Assembly: GCA_003557485.1 (NCBI GenBank)
Contig: PWOI01000029.1
Location: forward strand, 1-35,753
DNA length: 35,753 nt
Origin: Elusimicrobiota bacterium
Lineage (GTDB): Bacteria > CG03 > SLGR01 > PWQF01
Reading direction: 5' to 3'
In this document: piece after piece, positions 1 to 8,062 of the stretch
Position numbering within the stretch: position 1 is the first letter of the stretch
How the letters are laid out: each line of letters opens with the position of its first letter
Notes under the pieces: generated by a model
The model's database searches: none
What the model saw: only the letters and a program-made list of their open reading frames with translations
Told to the model about the DNA's origin: nothing
Translations under genes and position numbers: made by a program

Positions 1-894
1 AACCGCGGCGGTATAGGTTATACCCTTGTTTACGGCAATCCTGCCCTCGTACAGGAAGACCCCATTGAACGTAAGCCTTTTTTTCATGTCCTGCCGTCAA
101 GCCGGGCACTTTCGGTCTCGACTGCGGGCTGCAACCTGGAGTGTAAATTTTGTGAGGTCTGGGATATGGCTTTAGTTCGTCCCGAAGAAATATATGCATA
201 TGATATCCCATCCGGTGAAGTAGTCAAACATGCTCTTACGTCAGATGTAAAATCGATAAGCTACGCTTTCGGAGAACCTGTTGTTTTTTATGAATATATG
301 GCTCAGACAGCACGCTATGCCAGGAAAGAAGGGCTTCTGAACCTTATGCATACCGCAGGGTACATAAACACCAAACCCCTTAAGAAAATAATTCCTTATA
401 TTGATGCGGTCAATGTTGACCTTAAAAGTTTTGACGAAAATTTTTACAGGGAAGTGGTTTCAGGGCGTCTTCAGCCGGTATTGGATACTCTCAGGCTACT
501 TAAAAAAGAAGGTGTACATATTGAAATAACAAATATTATAATTCCATCCCTGAATGATGATGCGAAAATGATATCTGAAATGTGCTCATGGATAGCCGGG
601 GAACTCGGAACGGGTGTGCCGGTTCATTTTGCGCGTTTCTACCCGCTTTACAAGCTTTCTTCGATTCCGCGGACCCCGGTTTCAGCACTTAACAGGGCAA
701 GAGAAACGGCTCTTAAAAAGGGGCTGGAATATGTTTATGTATCAAGAGTGACGGGCCACGAAGGCGAAAATACTTTCTGTCCGGGATGTGGAAATAAAAT
801 AATAAAAAGAATAGGGTTTGTTGTAGACCGTGTTGACATAAAAGACGGAAAATGCAGTCATTGCGGACGTGTTATACCCGGAAGATGGAGCTAA
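1..894 (+). CDS. amrS: AmmeMemoRadiSam-type radical SAM protein (AmrS-like), 5' end missing
   Basis: The frame is open from base 1, so the N-terminus lies outside the window; the in-frame ATG at 166 is internal because the iron-sulfur motif precedes it. The radical SAM Cx3Cx2C motif (CNLECKFC) is encoded at 130-153 and would bind the 4Fe-4S cluster that cleaves S-adenosylmethionine. The fold resembles pyruvate formate-lyase activases. The C-terminus carries a zinc-ribbon-like pair of CxxC motifs (FCPGCG and CSHCG), typical of the AmmeMemoRadiSam-system radical SAM family. In that family the enzyme is linked genetically to AMMECR1 and MEMO proteins; its substrate is unknown to me. Neither partner is visible here, so they may lie upstream. 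The stop codon abuts that of the next, opposing gene with no spacer. Family assignment is good; the symbol is less certain. Confidence 0.8.
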   Translation, partial: NRGGIGYTLVYGNPALVQEDPIERKPFFHVLPSSRALSVSTAGCNLECKFCEVWDMALVRPEEIYAYDIPSGEVVKHALTSDVKSISYAFGEPVVFYEYMAQTARYARKEGLLNLMHTAGYINTKPLKKIIPYIDAVNVDLKSFDENFYREVVSGRLQPVLDTLRLLKKEGVHIEITNIIIPSLNDDAKMISEMCSWIAGELGTGVPVHFARFYPLYKLSSIPRTPVSALNRARETALKKGLEYVYVSRVTGHEGENTFCPGCGNKIIKRIGFVVDRVDIKDGKCSHCGRVIPGRWS

Positions 895-2022
895 TCAGCG
901 AAACATTCTCCGGAACATTTCAAGCCGGGAAACAGATCTCCTGTCAAGATTTGTAAGCCCTGCCTCCTTTGCCCAGCGTATTGACTCTATAAATTCATCC
1001 GCGGTTATTGCCCTGGAAATTTTATCGTATTCAAAGGCCCTGTGTTCCACCCTGTACTGCGACATAATATTGACATAGGTTTCCTTGGAGAGATTTTCTG
1101 CTACCCATCTGACAAACTCCTTTGTCCCGGAAACACGGTTGGGCATAACGAGGTGGCGCACCATCAAACCGCGCACGGCAATGTCCCTGTCGTTGGTTAC
1201 AAGGTCCTCTGTCTGGCGGTGCATTTCTATAATTGACTCCTGCGCCATTTCCGGGTAATCACGAGAGCCGGTAAATATGTATTTGTCGGCTTTATCCCCG
1301 TCCATGAATTTTAAATCCGGCAGGTAAATATCTGCTATGCCGTCAAGGAGTTCTATGTTTTCCTTAAGTTCGTAGCCCCCGGTATTGTAGCATAACGGGA
1401 TGTTGAGTCCTTTTTTTATTGCAATCCTGAGAGCCGCGAGTATATTAGGCATCACATGGGTAGGGGTAACAACATTTATATTGTGACATCCCCGTCTCTG
1501 CAGAGCTATCATCATATCGGCCAGTTCTTCGTCACTTACCTGGCGCCCTCGGCCCTCATGGGCAATAGGCCAGTTCTGGCAGAAAACACAGCGCAGGTTG
1601 CAGTTGGAGAAGAATATTGTACCCGAACCTCCATTTCCTACAAGCGGTAGTTCCTCACCGTAGTGGGGGCTGTAACTGTGGACAACAGCCCTGTAGGGGG
1701 CGTTGCAGAAACCTTTCTGTCCTTTTGAACGGTCCACTCCGCAGCGGTGTGGGCAGAGGTCACAACTTCTGAGTTTTTCGTAGGCAAGTTCAATTCTTTC
1801 CTTGAGTTTACCCTCCGCTTCAAGTTTTTTATAGGACGGATACAGGCTGCTGTTATGCTCTTTTGCAGGCTTAGCCTGACATCCCGTACCTTTCAGCAGC
1901 AGGGCTGCTGCTGAAAAAAGCGTTGATTTTAAAAAATTTCTGCGTGTAAGGCTCATTTTTAAGTATTTTGGATGCTTTTTATTTCTTAATAAAGTACTAA
2001 TAAATTTTAGAAGCAATTGCAA
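895..2022 (-). CDS. COG1313-like radical SAM protein with twin-arginine signal
   Basis: The 375-residue product has a radical SAM motif C141-x3-C145-x2-C148 (CNLRCVFC) and an N-terminal cysteine cluster (C87, C90, C94, C106), as in the uncharacterised PflX-like COG1313 family related to pyruvate formate-lyase activases. The unusual part is the N-terminus: LTRRNFLKS at residues 25-33 is a textbook Tat motif, followed by a hydrophobic stretch and a cysteine at 48 that could be a poor lipobox. The chosen start is TTG at 2022 because AGGAG lies 7 nt upstream. An ATG at 1956 (residue 23) has no ribosome binding site but would also keep the Tat motif. Export of a radical SAM enzyme is unexpected, since SAM and electron donors are cytoplasmic. 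It converges on the AmrS-like gene and diverges from the peptidoglycan enzyme at 2097. Confidence 0.8.
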   Translation of the reverse strand: MQLLLKFISTLLRNKKHPKYLKMSLTRRNFLKSTLFSAAALLLKGTGCQAKPAKEHNSSLYPSYKKLEAEGKLKERIELAYEKLRSCDLCPHRCGVDRSKGQKGFCNAPYRAVVHSYSPHYGEELPLVGNGGSGTIFFSNCNLRCVFCQNWPIAHEGRGRQVSDEELADMMIALQRRGCHNINVVTPTHVMPNILAALRIAIKKGLNIPLCYNTGGYELKENIELLDGIADIYLPDLKFMDGDKADKYIFTGSRDYPEMAQESIIEMHRQTEDLVTNDRDIAVRGLMVRHLVMPNRVSGTKEFVRWVAENLSKETYVNIMSQYRVEHRAFEYDKISRAITADEFIESIRWAKEAGLTNLDRRSVSRLEMFRRMFR

Positions 2023-2036
2023 ACGAAAACTCCTGT

Positions 2037-2065
2037 TTGAATATTATTAAAGTTTTGATTAGAAT
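2037..2065 (+). promoter_or_regulatory. Putative sigma70 promoter for the M23/YkuD gene
   Basis: TTGAAT (2037-2042), a 17-nt spacer, then TAGAAT (2060-2065). The predicted start of transcription is near 2072, giving a leader of about 25 nt before the ATG at 2097. It overlaps the minus-strand promoter in the same 74-nt divergent gap. Confidence 0.4.
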
Positions 2066-2071
2066 TACCAA
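2043..2071 (-). promoter_or_regulatory. Putative sigma70 promoter for the Tat radical SAM gene
   Basis: On the minus strand TTGGTA (2071-2066) is followed after 17 nt by AATAAT (2048-2043), about 20 nt before the TTG start at 2022. It overlaps the plus-strand promoter of the divergent gene, so the two would compete. This is a consensus match only. Confidence 0.35.
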
Positions 2072-2096
2072 GAGAAAAAGTTTTATATAAATAGCT

Positions 2097-3407
2097 ATGA
2101 AATTCAGAAAAATAAATTTTTTAATATTTGCGATATTGTTCTTAACGGTTTTTGAGGGGCGGTCCTCTGTTACTTATTTCGGCGATATGCGGCCGGGCGG
2201 TTTTATAGTAGCGCGGTCTTCAGGGATAAAAAGCGCAGTTTTTAATGGGTCAGAAATACGGACAGACGGAAAATATGTAACAGTGGGGTTTGATAGAGAC
2301 GACAAAGGATCCCGCCGCCTTGAACTGATTTTTGAGGATGGAAGCATAGAAACAAAGACCATAAACCTACCGGAGAGAGAATATGTCATTCAGCATGTAC
2401 GGGGGCTTCAGGAGGAGCATGTCACACCGAGAGCCGAGCATGCTGCCAGGATAAGCAGAGAACGAGAAATCCTTAGGAACGCCATTGAAAAGGCAGGCCG
2501 TAAAGAAAAGGCCTATTTTTCTTCCGGCATAATGCGTCCCGTGGAAGGCGGCCGTATTACAAGTGTTTTTGGAAGCCAGAGGATACTTAACGGCGTTCCC
2601 GGAAGCCCTCACAACGGGATAGACATAGCTCTTCCCGAAGGGTCTCCAGTGCGCGCAATGTCCGATGGTAAGGTTATTCTGGCTGATGATTTCTTTTTTG
2701 CTGGAAAATATGTGATGATTGCTCACGGCCAGGGCCTCATTAGTTTCTATATGCATCTTTCAAAAGTAGAAGTCGTTCCGGGCCAGAGGGTTTACAAGGG
2801 AGATAAAATAGGGGAAGTCGGAATGACGGGCCGCGCTACAGGGCCTCATCTTCACTGGGGAGTGCAGTGGAACAGAAGCCGCATTGATCCGGCTCTGCTT
2901 CTTAATACCGGTATAGGCCTTGAAAGCAGTCATTTTATAATGGTAAGCGTGGGAGAACAGAAGTTGTACCTCTATAGTGACGGTGAACTTGTAAACTCCT
3001 ATCCGGTATCAACTTCCCGCTACGGAACAGGCAATAAATCCGGATCCTATAAACCCCCTCCGGGGCTTCACAGGGTAGCCCGCAAGATAGGTGACGGTGA
3101 GCCCGCCGGCACAGTTTTCCGGGGCAGGGTAAGAACAGGTGAGATAACCGAAATATACTATGACGGCAGAACTTCTGAAGGAGATTACATTCTTACAAGG
3201 ATACTGAGACTGGAAGGGCTGGAACCCGGAATAAATAAGGGTGAGGGTATAGATTCCTACAGCAGGTTTATTTATATACACGGGACCAAGGAGGAAGGTC
3301 TTATCGGCCAGCCTGTATCCTCCGGATGCGTAAGAATGAGAAATAAAGATGTAATAGAACTATTTGATATTGTAGAAGAGGGGACTTTGGTAGAAATAAT
3401 ACCATAG
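2097..3407 (+). CDS. Exported bifunctional peptidoglycan enzyme: M23 endopeptidase fused to L,D-transpeptidase (YkuD)
   Basis: The 436-residue protein starts with a signal peptide (about residues 1-24) and so should act in the periplasm. Residues 150-270 form an M23/LytM zinc endopeptidase: H172 and D176 in HNGIDIA, H220, and the H251-L-H253 motif provide the zinc ligands and catalytic histidine, so it is not one of the degenerate LytM regulators. Residues 278-436 form a YkuD L,D-transpeptidase with H395 and the SSGCVRM motif containing the nucleophile C411 and R413. M23 enzymes cut peptide cross-links and YkuD enzymes make 3-3 cross-links or attach proteins to the wall. One chain carrying both intact active sites could therefore cut and reseal peptidoglycan locally; that coupling is inference. 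Residues 25-145 precede the catalytic domains and are not recognised. The next gene starts 9 nt downstream. Confidence 0.88.
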   Translation: MKFRKINFLIFAILFLTVFEGRSSVTYFGDMRPGGFIVARSSGIKSAVFNGSEIRTDGKYVTVGFDRDDKGSRRLELIFEDGSIETKTINLPEREYVIQHVRGLQEEHVTPRAEHAARISREREILRNAIEKAGRKEKAYFSSGIMRPVEGGRITSVFGSQRILNGVPGSPHNGIDIALPEGSPVRAMSDGKVILADDFFFAGKYVMIAHGQGLISFYMHLSKVEVVPGQRVYKGDKIGEVGMTGRATGPHLHWGVQWNRSRIDPALLLNTGIGLESSHFIMVSVGEQKLYLYSDGELVNSYPVSTSRYGTGNKSGSYKPPPGLHRVARKIGDGEPAGTVFRGRVRTGEITEIYYDGRTSEGDYILTRILRLEGLEPGINKGEGIDSYSRFIYIHGTKEEGLIGQPVSSGCVRMRNKDVIELFDIVEEGTLVEIIP

Positions 3408-3416
3408 ATAATTATT

Positions 3417-4166
3417 ATGTATGGTGAAAAAATAAAAAAACTCTTTCCGCGTGCAGTAAGATATGACGAAAAATGGGTAAAAGAAAACTCTTGTGATGGC
3501 CTTACTCTTATATGCCTTGAAAGCCTCACCGGTATAATGGATTTAAAGCCTGGGATGCGCATTCTGGATCTTGGCTGCGGCTGGGCTGTAAGTTCTATTT
3601 TTCTGGCAAAAGAATTCGGAGCCAGGGTCTGGGCTGTAGATAAAAATATTTCGGCAACGGAAAATTATAAAAGGGCAGTTGAATACGGGTGCGAAGATAG
3701 TGTCTTTCCGGTTAAAGTTGATGCCCGCTCTCTTCCTTTTCCGAATGAATATTTTGATGCCGTGATTTCCGTAGATGCCTACACTTATTTCGGTATGGAT
3801 GAACGCTACCTTGAGTACCTTGTTTCATTTCTTAAGCCAAGCGGTAAAATAGGAATACTGGACGGTTGTTTTACTAAAGAATTTGAATCACCTAACGAAG
3901 TACCGGAACATATAATGCCGGTCTACTATGACCGGGAAGACCCCTGGTATACTGTTCACTCGCCTGAATGGTGGAGGAAATTCTGGGAAAATACCGGGAA
4001 AGTAAAAGTGCTGAAATCGGAAATTGTTCCGGAAACCGGAATTATCTGGGAGAAATATTTTGAAAACTGCAGCAGTTTTGACAGTGAAAAGAAACTTATC
4101 AAAGCCCTTAAAGAAGACAGGTTGGAAAATATGGCGCTGTTTCGGATGACAGCAGATAAAAAATAA
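3417..4166 (+). CDS. Class I SAM-dependent methyltransferase
   Basis: The 249-residue protein has a Rossmann-type SAM-binding core: motif I LDLGCGWAVSS (residues 50-60), an acidic residue D75 after strand 2 (WAVDKN) for the ribose hydroxyls, and VDARSLPFP at 101-109 for the adenine side. The pattern fits the Methyltransf_11 type. No signal peptide is present, so it is cytoplasmic. The substrate cannot be read from sequence; small-molecule or lipid methylation is more likely than DNA methylation because no target-recognition domain or DPPY/NPPY motif is seen. It begins 9 nt after the peptidoglycan enzyme and has no clear Shine-Dalgarno sequence, suggesting translational coupling. Adenosylhomocysteinase, which removes the by-product of such enzymes, lies 2.5 kb downstream. 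Confidence 0.8.
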   Translation: MYGEKIKKLFPRAVRYDEKWVKENSCDGLTLICLESLTGIMDLKPGMRILDLGCGWAVSSIFLAKEFGARVWAVDKNISATENYKRAVEYGCEDSVFPVKVDARSLPFPNEYFDAVISVDAYTYFGMDERYLEYLVSFLKPSGKIGILDGCFTKEFESPNEVPEHIMPVYYDREDPWYTVHSPEWWRKFWENTGKVKVLKSEIVPETGIIWEKYFENCSSFDSEKKLIKALKEDRLENMALFRMTADKK

Positions 4167-4167
4167 C

Positions 4168-4701
4168 TTACCCGTTCTTTAAAATTTCCTCTATAAGGCG
4201 TCTGTTATCCTGATCTGTCCAGTCCCTTGCGCCCGAAAGAAAAGAAGTTATATTTCCTTTCCTGTCTATCAGGTATGTCTGGGGTATTCCGCCGGTTTGG
4301 TCATAAGCTGAGAAGGCTTCTCCTCTGGCATCGAGAAAAACCGGGTAAGTATAACCGTGGGTTTCAATATAGTTCTGAACGGTATGACTATTTTCGCGAA
4401 CTGAAACAGCGAGTATTAAAAAACCTTTATCCCTGTAATCATCGTAAATTTTCTGCATAAAAGGTTTTTCATATCTGCACGGAGGGCACCAGGTTGCCCA
4501 GAAATTAAGCATAATCGCCTTTCCCCTGTATTCAGACAATGCTGAAACATTACCGTCAAGGTCAACAAGTTCTATCTCCGGCGCTTCAAAAAGGGGAGAG
4601 GCCTGTTTTTCCGGTCTTCGACCAGCCCCGAAAACAAGTGCCGAGGCAAAGAGAATGCCGACAGCGGCTATTATGAGATATAAAGCTTTTGTATTTTTCA
4701 T
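4168..4701 (-). CDS. TlpA/ResA-like membrane-anchored thioredoxin-fold protein
   Basis: The 177-residue protein has an uncleaved anchor or signal peptide at about residues 5-25 and a periplasmic thioredoxin fold. The redox motif is WCPPC (71-75) and the conserved cis-proline is P140 in GGIPQTYL. The AhpC/TSA-redoxin style with the insert after the active site matches TlpA/ResA/CcmG proteins, which pass electrons to exported proteins, often in cytochrome c maturation. No cytochrome maturation genes are visible here, so the client is unknown. It faces the methyltransferase tail to tail with a 1-nt gap and diverges from the MscS pair. No strong ribosome binding site precedes the ATG. Confidence 0.85.
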   Translation of the reverse strand: MKNTKALYLIIAAVGILFASALVFGAGRRPEKQASPLFEAPEIELVDLDGNVSALSEYRGKAIMLNFWATWCPPCRYEKPFMQKIYDDYRDKGFLILAVSVRENSHTVQNYIETHGYTYPVFLDARGEAFSAYDQTGGIPQTYLIDRKGNITSFLSGARDWTDQDNRRLIEEILKNG

Positions 4702-4770
4702 TTTATGAATAAGGTAGAAAATATATTAAAATGTGTCAATCGGGAACTTATTTTTCCATAAAAAAGAAAA

Positions 4771-4798
4771 TTGATTTTTTACTGTTATTTATTACAAT
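4771..4798 (+). promoter_or_regulatory. Putative promoter for the mscS-mscS-ahcY operon
   Basis: TTGATT (4771-4776), a 16-nt spacer and TACAAT (4793-4798) lie about 45 nt before the first MscS start. This is the only good plus-strand match in the 142-nt divergent gap. Confidence 0.4.
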
Positions 4799-4821
4799 CA
4801 AACTATAGAAAAAGGTTTAAA

Positions 4822-4833
4822 TGTAAATTTACA
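4822..4833. promoter_or_regulatory. Perfect 12-bp palindrome in the mscS leader (possible operator)
   Basis: TGTAAATTTACA is its own reverse complement. It lies between the predicted promoter and the MscS ATG at 4844, a place where a dimeric repressor could block elongation or initiation. Short AT-rich palindromes arise by chance, so this is weak. Confidence 0.25.
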
Positions 4834-4843
4834 GGGTATAATT

Positions 4844-5761
4844 ATGTTTCAAGCAGCTGATTTTGATATAACGGATGGTTTTAACGAGTTTCTGAAAAGT
4901 GCGGTAGAGAATCTTCCGGCGGTTTTCTCTACCATAATTATACTGGTTTTAATTACTCTTGCATTGAAAGTTATTCTTCGCAGGACCGAACATTATTTAA
5001 TAAATAAAACCAAGTGCAGGGCCAAATCTCCGGGCGAATATGAAAAAAGAGTAAATACTTTGACGGGGGTTTTAAATAAATTTATTTATATAATTATATG
5101 GGCTGCCGGACTTACAATTATGGTCGCCCGGCTCGGTATGAATATAGCGCCTCTTGTAGCCCTTGCAGGAGTCTTCGGGATTGCTATCGGATTTGGCGCT
5201 CAGAGCCTTGTACAGGACATAATAAACGGAATTTTAATACTTTTTGAAAACCAGGTGCGAGTTGGAGATGTTGCAGCAATAAACGGAACGAGGGGCCTGG
5301 TTGAGGCTATAAACTGGCGGACAATAATTCTCAGGGATGTTCAGGGAGCCGTACATATTTTTTCAAACGGGTCAATAAAATCCCTTTCTAACCTTACAAA
5401 AGAATGGTCTGCCTTTGTTTTTGATATAGGGGTTGCATACAAAGAGGACGTGGACAATGTTATTTCGGTTATCAGGGAAGTTGCTGACGGACTAGAGCAG
5501 GATGAAGAATTTGGCAAAAAAATAATAGAGCCCGTGGAGGTTTTCGGCCTTGATAAATTTGACAACTCTGCGATTGTAGTAAAGGGAAGAATAAAGACCC
5601 TTCCCCGCCAGCAGAGGCCTGTTGGCAGGGAATTCAACCGGAGAATAAAAATAGCTTTCGATGAAAAAGGAATAACAATACCGTTTCCGCACCTTAGAAT
5701 TTATACGGGTCCTCCTTCAGACCCTCTAGAAGTTCTTTTAAAGGACGAGGGTTCAAAGTGA
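4844..5761 (+). CDS. Mechanosensitive channel of the MscS family (first tandem copy)
   Basis: The 305-residue protein has hydrophobic segments at about 25-46, 77-97 and 101-136. The last is the glycine/alanine-rich pore helix GIAIGFGAQSLVQDIINGI (112-130), the signature of MscS, followed by the beta domain (ENQVRVGDV, 135-143) and a cytoplasmic C-terminal domain. Such channels open on membrane tension during osmotic downshock and release solutes. It is slightly longer than the E. coli MscS of about 286 residues. It is one half of a tandem duplication: the second copy begins 60 nt after its stop, has the same length and is near-identical over long blocks, for example [12 protein letters not shown]. 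That points to a local duplication with possible subfunctionalisation. Confidence 0.93.
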   Translation: MFQAADFDITDGFNEFLKSAVENLPAVFSTIIILVLITLALKVILRRTEHYLINKTKCRAKSPGEYEKRVNTLTGVLNKFIYIIIWAAGLTIMVARLGMNIAPLVALAGVFGIAIGFGAQSLVQDIINGILILFENQVRVGDVAAINGTRGLVEAINWRTIILRDVQGAVHIFSNGSIKSLSNLTKEWSAFVFDIGVAYKEDVDNVISVIREVADGLEQDEEFGKKIIEPVEVFGLDKFDNSAIVVKGRIKTLPRQQRPVGREFNRRIKIAFDEKGITIPFPHLRIYTGPPSDPLEVLLKDEGSK

Positions 5762-5821
5762 AAGCAATGGCTGAAGGACTTTTCGTTGATATGGTTAAAG
5801 CGATCTAACTAGGAGTAAAAA

Positions 5822-6739
5822 ATGGCAGAATACGAATTAACTCAAAGCATAGCGGAGTTTTTTAGAGGAATTGCAGAGAAAATACCGGGATTTCTGGTGA
5901 TTTTTCTTGTTTTCATATTGCTTACTTTTGCAGTTAAACTTATACTCTGGCGGTTTGAATCCTATGTTATTGACCGGCTTAAGAAAAAGGGCGCCTTGCA
6001 GGCGGAAGCAGAAAAAAGAGTAAACACGGTAACCGGTGTTTTCAATAAATTTATATATGTTATACTGTGGATAGTAGGTTTCATAGTTATTCTAGGCCAT
6101 TTTGGTGTTTCAACCAGCCCGCTGGTCGCTGCGGTAGGTGTTCTGGGTCTTGCTTTCAGTTTCGGAGCACAGAGCCTTGTCAAGGATATTATAAACGGAC
6201 TATTTATCATTATTGAGAACCAGGTCAGGGTGGGAGATGTTGCAATAATAAACGGTACCGGCGGCTTTATTGAGGCAATAAATCTCCGGACAATAATATC
6301 GCGCGACCTCACCGGGACAGTTCACGTTTTTCCAAACGGTTCCATCGACACTATAGCCAACCTTACCAAAGAATGGTCTGCTTTTGTTTTTGATGTTGGC
6401 GTTGCCTATAAGGAAGATGTAGACAATGTAATTTCCGTAATAAAGGAGGTTGCCGAAGGGCTGCGTAACGATGAAGAGTTCGGGGAAAAAATAAAGGAGC
6501 CTGCGGAGGTTTTCGGGCTGGATCAGTTCGGTGATTCGGCAATAGTAATAAAAGGAAGAATAAAAACTTTTCCGCTGCAGCAGTGGGCTGTTGCCAGAGA
6601 GTTTAACCGAAGGATAAAGATGGAGTTTGACAGGCGCGGGATAACCATACCTTTCCCGCACAGGAGGGTTTACCTTGGCAAGCCGTCAGACCCTCTGGAA
6701 GTCCTGTTGAAAAAGAACAAGGAAGAAGGAAAAAAATGA
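5822..6739 (+). CDS. Mechanosensitive channel of the MscS family (second tandem copy)
   Basis: This 305-residue paralogue has the same layout as its upstream neighbour: hydrophobic segments at about 22-44 and 77-95, pore helix [17 protein letters not shown] (111-127), then the beta domain starting ENQVRVGDV. The start is well supported by AGGAG 6 nt before the ATG. Pore-lining residues differ from the first copy (AFSFGAQ versus AIGFGAQ; LVAAVGV versus LVALAGV), so gating tension or conductance may differ; that is inference. The last four bases (ATGA) overlap the start of adenosylhomocysteinase, which ties the channel pair to methyl-cycle metabolism by translation. Confidence 0.93.
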   Translation: MAEYELTQSIAEFFRGIAEKIPGFLVIFLVFILLTFAVKLILWRFESYVIDRLKKKGALQAEAEKRVNTVTGVFNKFIYVILWIVGFIVILGHFGVSTSPLVAAVGVLGLAFSFGAQSLVKDIINGLFIIIENQVRVGDVAIINGTGGFIEAINLRTIISRDLTGTVHVFPNGSIDTIANLTKEWSAFVFDVGVAYKEDVDNVISVIKEVAEGLRNDEEFGEKIKEPAEVFGLDQFGDSAIVIKGRIKTFPLQQWAVAREFNRRIKMEFDRRGITIPFPHRRVYLGKPSDPLEVLLKKNKEEGKK

Positions 6740-7992
6740 GTGACGTAAAAGATAAAAAACTTGCGCCTGAGGGCAAAAAAAGAATCCAGTGGGCCGATAC
6801 GGATATGCCTGTTCTGGAAGAGATAAGAAAGAGGTTTGAAAAGGAAAAACCCCTTGAGGGGCTTAAGCTTTCAGCCTGCCTACATGTTACTGCCGAGACG
6901 GCAAATCTTATGAGAACCTTCAAAGCCGGCGGCGCAGATGCGGTGCTTTGCGCTTCCAATCCGCTCTCAACCCAGGATGATGTTGCGGCTTCGCTTGTTG
7001 AGGATTTCGGGCTCAAAGTTTTTGCCATAAAAGGAGAAGGGAGGGATCTTTATTACTCTCACCTAAAGTCCGCCATAGAGCATAATCCGGACATAACACT
7101 TGACGACGGAGCAGATCTTGTTTCAACAATACATGAAGAATATGCCGATATGACATCCCGAATTGCTGCCTCTATGGAAGAAACCACTACCGGGGTAATA
7201 CGACTCAAGGCAATGGCTGCTGACGGTGCGCTTAAAATACCCGTTTTTGCAGTAAACGATGCTCTTACCAAACATCTTTTTGATAACCGTTACGGGACCG
7301 GTCAGTCAACGGTTGACGGCATAATAAGGGCAACCGATATACTTTTCGCGGGAAAGAATGTTGTTGTGGCCGGCTACGGTTGGTGCGGAAGGGGTTTTGC
7401 TTCACGCTCCAGAGGAATGGGAGCGAATGTCATAATATGCGAAGTTGATCCTGTAAAAGCCCTTGAGGCAGCCATGGATGGTTACAGGGTGATGAAAATG
7501 GATCAGGCAGCCGGAATAGGAGACCTTTTCTGTACTCTAACCGGAGACATTAATGTCATAGATAAAGGTCACTTTGAAAAAATGAAGGACGGAGCTATTG
7601 TCGCCAACTCGGGTCATTTTAATGTAGAGATAAATATAGACGCCCTTGAATCAATGAGTTCGGAAGTTAAAAAAGGAGTGAGAGATTTTATTGATTGCTA
7701 TGTTTTAAAAAACGGCAGAAAAATTAATCTACTTGCCCAGGGGAGGCTGATAAACCTTGCCGCTGCCGAAGGGCACCCTGCTTCGGTTATGGATATGAGT
7801 TTTGCCGGTCAGGCCCTGACAACCGAATATGTACTTAAGAACCGGAATTCATTGGAGCATAAGGTCTACCCGGTGCCACCGGAAATAGATGACTGGGTAT
7901 CAAGGCTTAAGCTTGAAACCATGGGAATAGAAATAGACCGGCTGACGGCTCAGCAGCAGGAATACCTGCAATCATGGAAAATCGGCACCTGA
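6736..7992 (+). CDS. ahcY: Adenosylhomocysteinase (S-adenosyl-L-homocysteine hydrolase)
   Basis: The 418-residue enzyme reversibly splits S-adenosylhomocysteine, the product of SAM-dependent methylation, into adenosine and homocysteine, using tightly bound NAD. Visible family signatures are [12 protein letters not shown] (48-59), the substrate-site block [17 protein letters not shown] (173-189) with K179 and D183, the NAD Rossmann motif GYGWCG (213-218) with an acidic residue in ICEVDP, and the NSGHFNVEI block. The length and GTGQSTVDG form match the shorter archaeal/Thermotoga-type enzymes; the C-terminal KPxxYRY tail of the long form is absent. AAGGA lies 5 nt before the ATG, and the start overlaps the MscS stop by 4 nt. 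Two radical SAM genes and a methyltransferase nearby make a methyl-cycle enzyme unsurprising. Confidence 0.95.
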   Translation: MSDVKDKKLAPEGKKRIQWADTDMPVLEEIRKRFEKEKPLEGLKLSACLHVTAETANLMRTFKAGGADAVLCASNPLSTQDDVAASLVEDFGLKVFAIKGEGRDLYYSHLKSAIEHNPDITLDDGADLVSTIHEEYADMTSRIAASMEETTTGVIRLKAMAADGALKIPVFAVNDALTKHLFDNRYGTGQSTVDGIIRATDILFAGKNVVVAGYGWCGRGFASRSRGMGANVIICEVDPVKALEAAMDGYRVMKMDQAAGIGDLFCTLTGDINVIDKGHFEKMKDGAIVANSGHFNVEINIDALESMSSEVKKGVRDFIDCYVLKNGRKINLLAQGRLINLAAAEGHPASVMDMSFAGQALTTEYVLKNRNSLEHKVYPVPPEIDDWVSRLKLETMGIEIDRLTAQQQEYLQSWKIGT

Positions 7993-8001
7993 AATATTTT
8001 C

Positions 8002-8030
8002 TTGAAAACCTGAAAATTATATCTTATCAT
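8002..8030 (+). promoter_or_regulatory. Putative sigma70 promoter for the lipoprotein/barrel operon
   Basis: TTGAAA (8002-8007), a 17-nt spacer and TATCAT (8025-8030) lie in the 70-nt gap after ahcY. The predicted transcription start near 8037 gives a short leader with GGAGAA (8048-8053) before the ATG at 8063. Confidence 0.5.
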
Positions 8031-8041
8031 TAAATAAGATA
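8020..8041. promoter_or_regulatory. Inverted repeat over the -10 element (possible operator)
   Basis: TATCTTAT, a 6-nt loop and ATAAGATA form a perfect 8-bp inverted repeat covering the predicted -10 and start of transcription. There is no following T tract and the stem is AT-only, so a repressor site fits better than a terminator. It may still be chance. Confidence 0.35.
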
Positions 8042-8062
8042 CGTTCTGGAGAATCCTTAAAT

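Noticed and set aside
5767-5808. A 13-codon reading frame (MAEGLFVDMVKAI) between the two MscS genes
   Set aside because: It has no ribosome binding site and no recognisable feature; most likely leftover spacer from the duplication.
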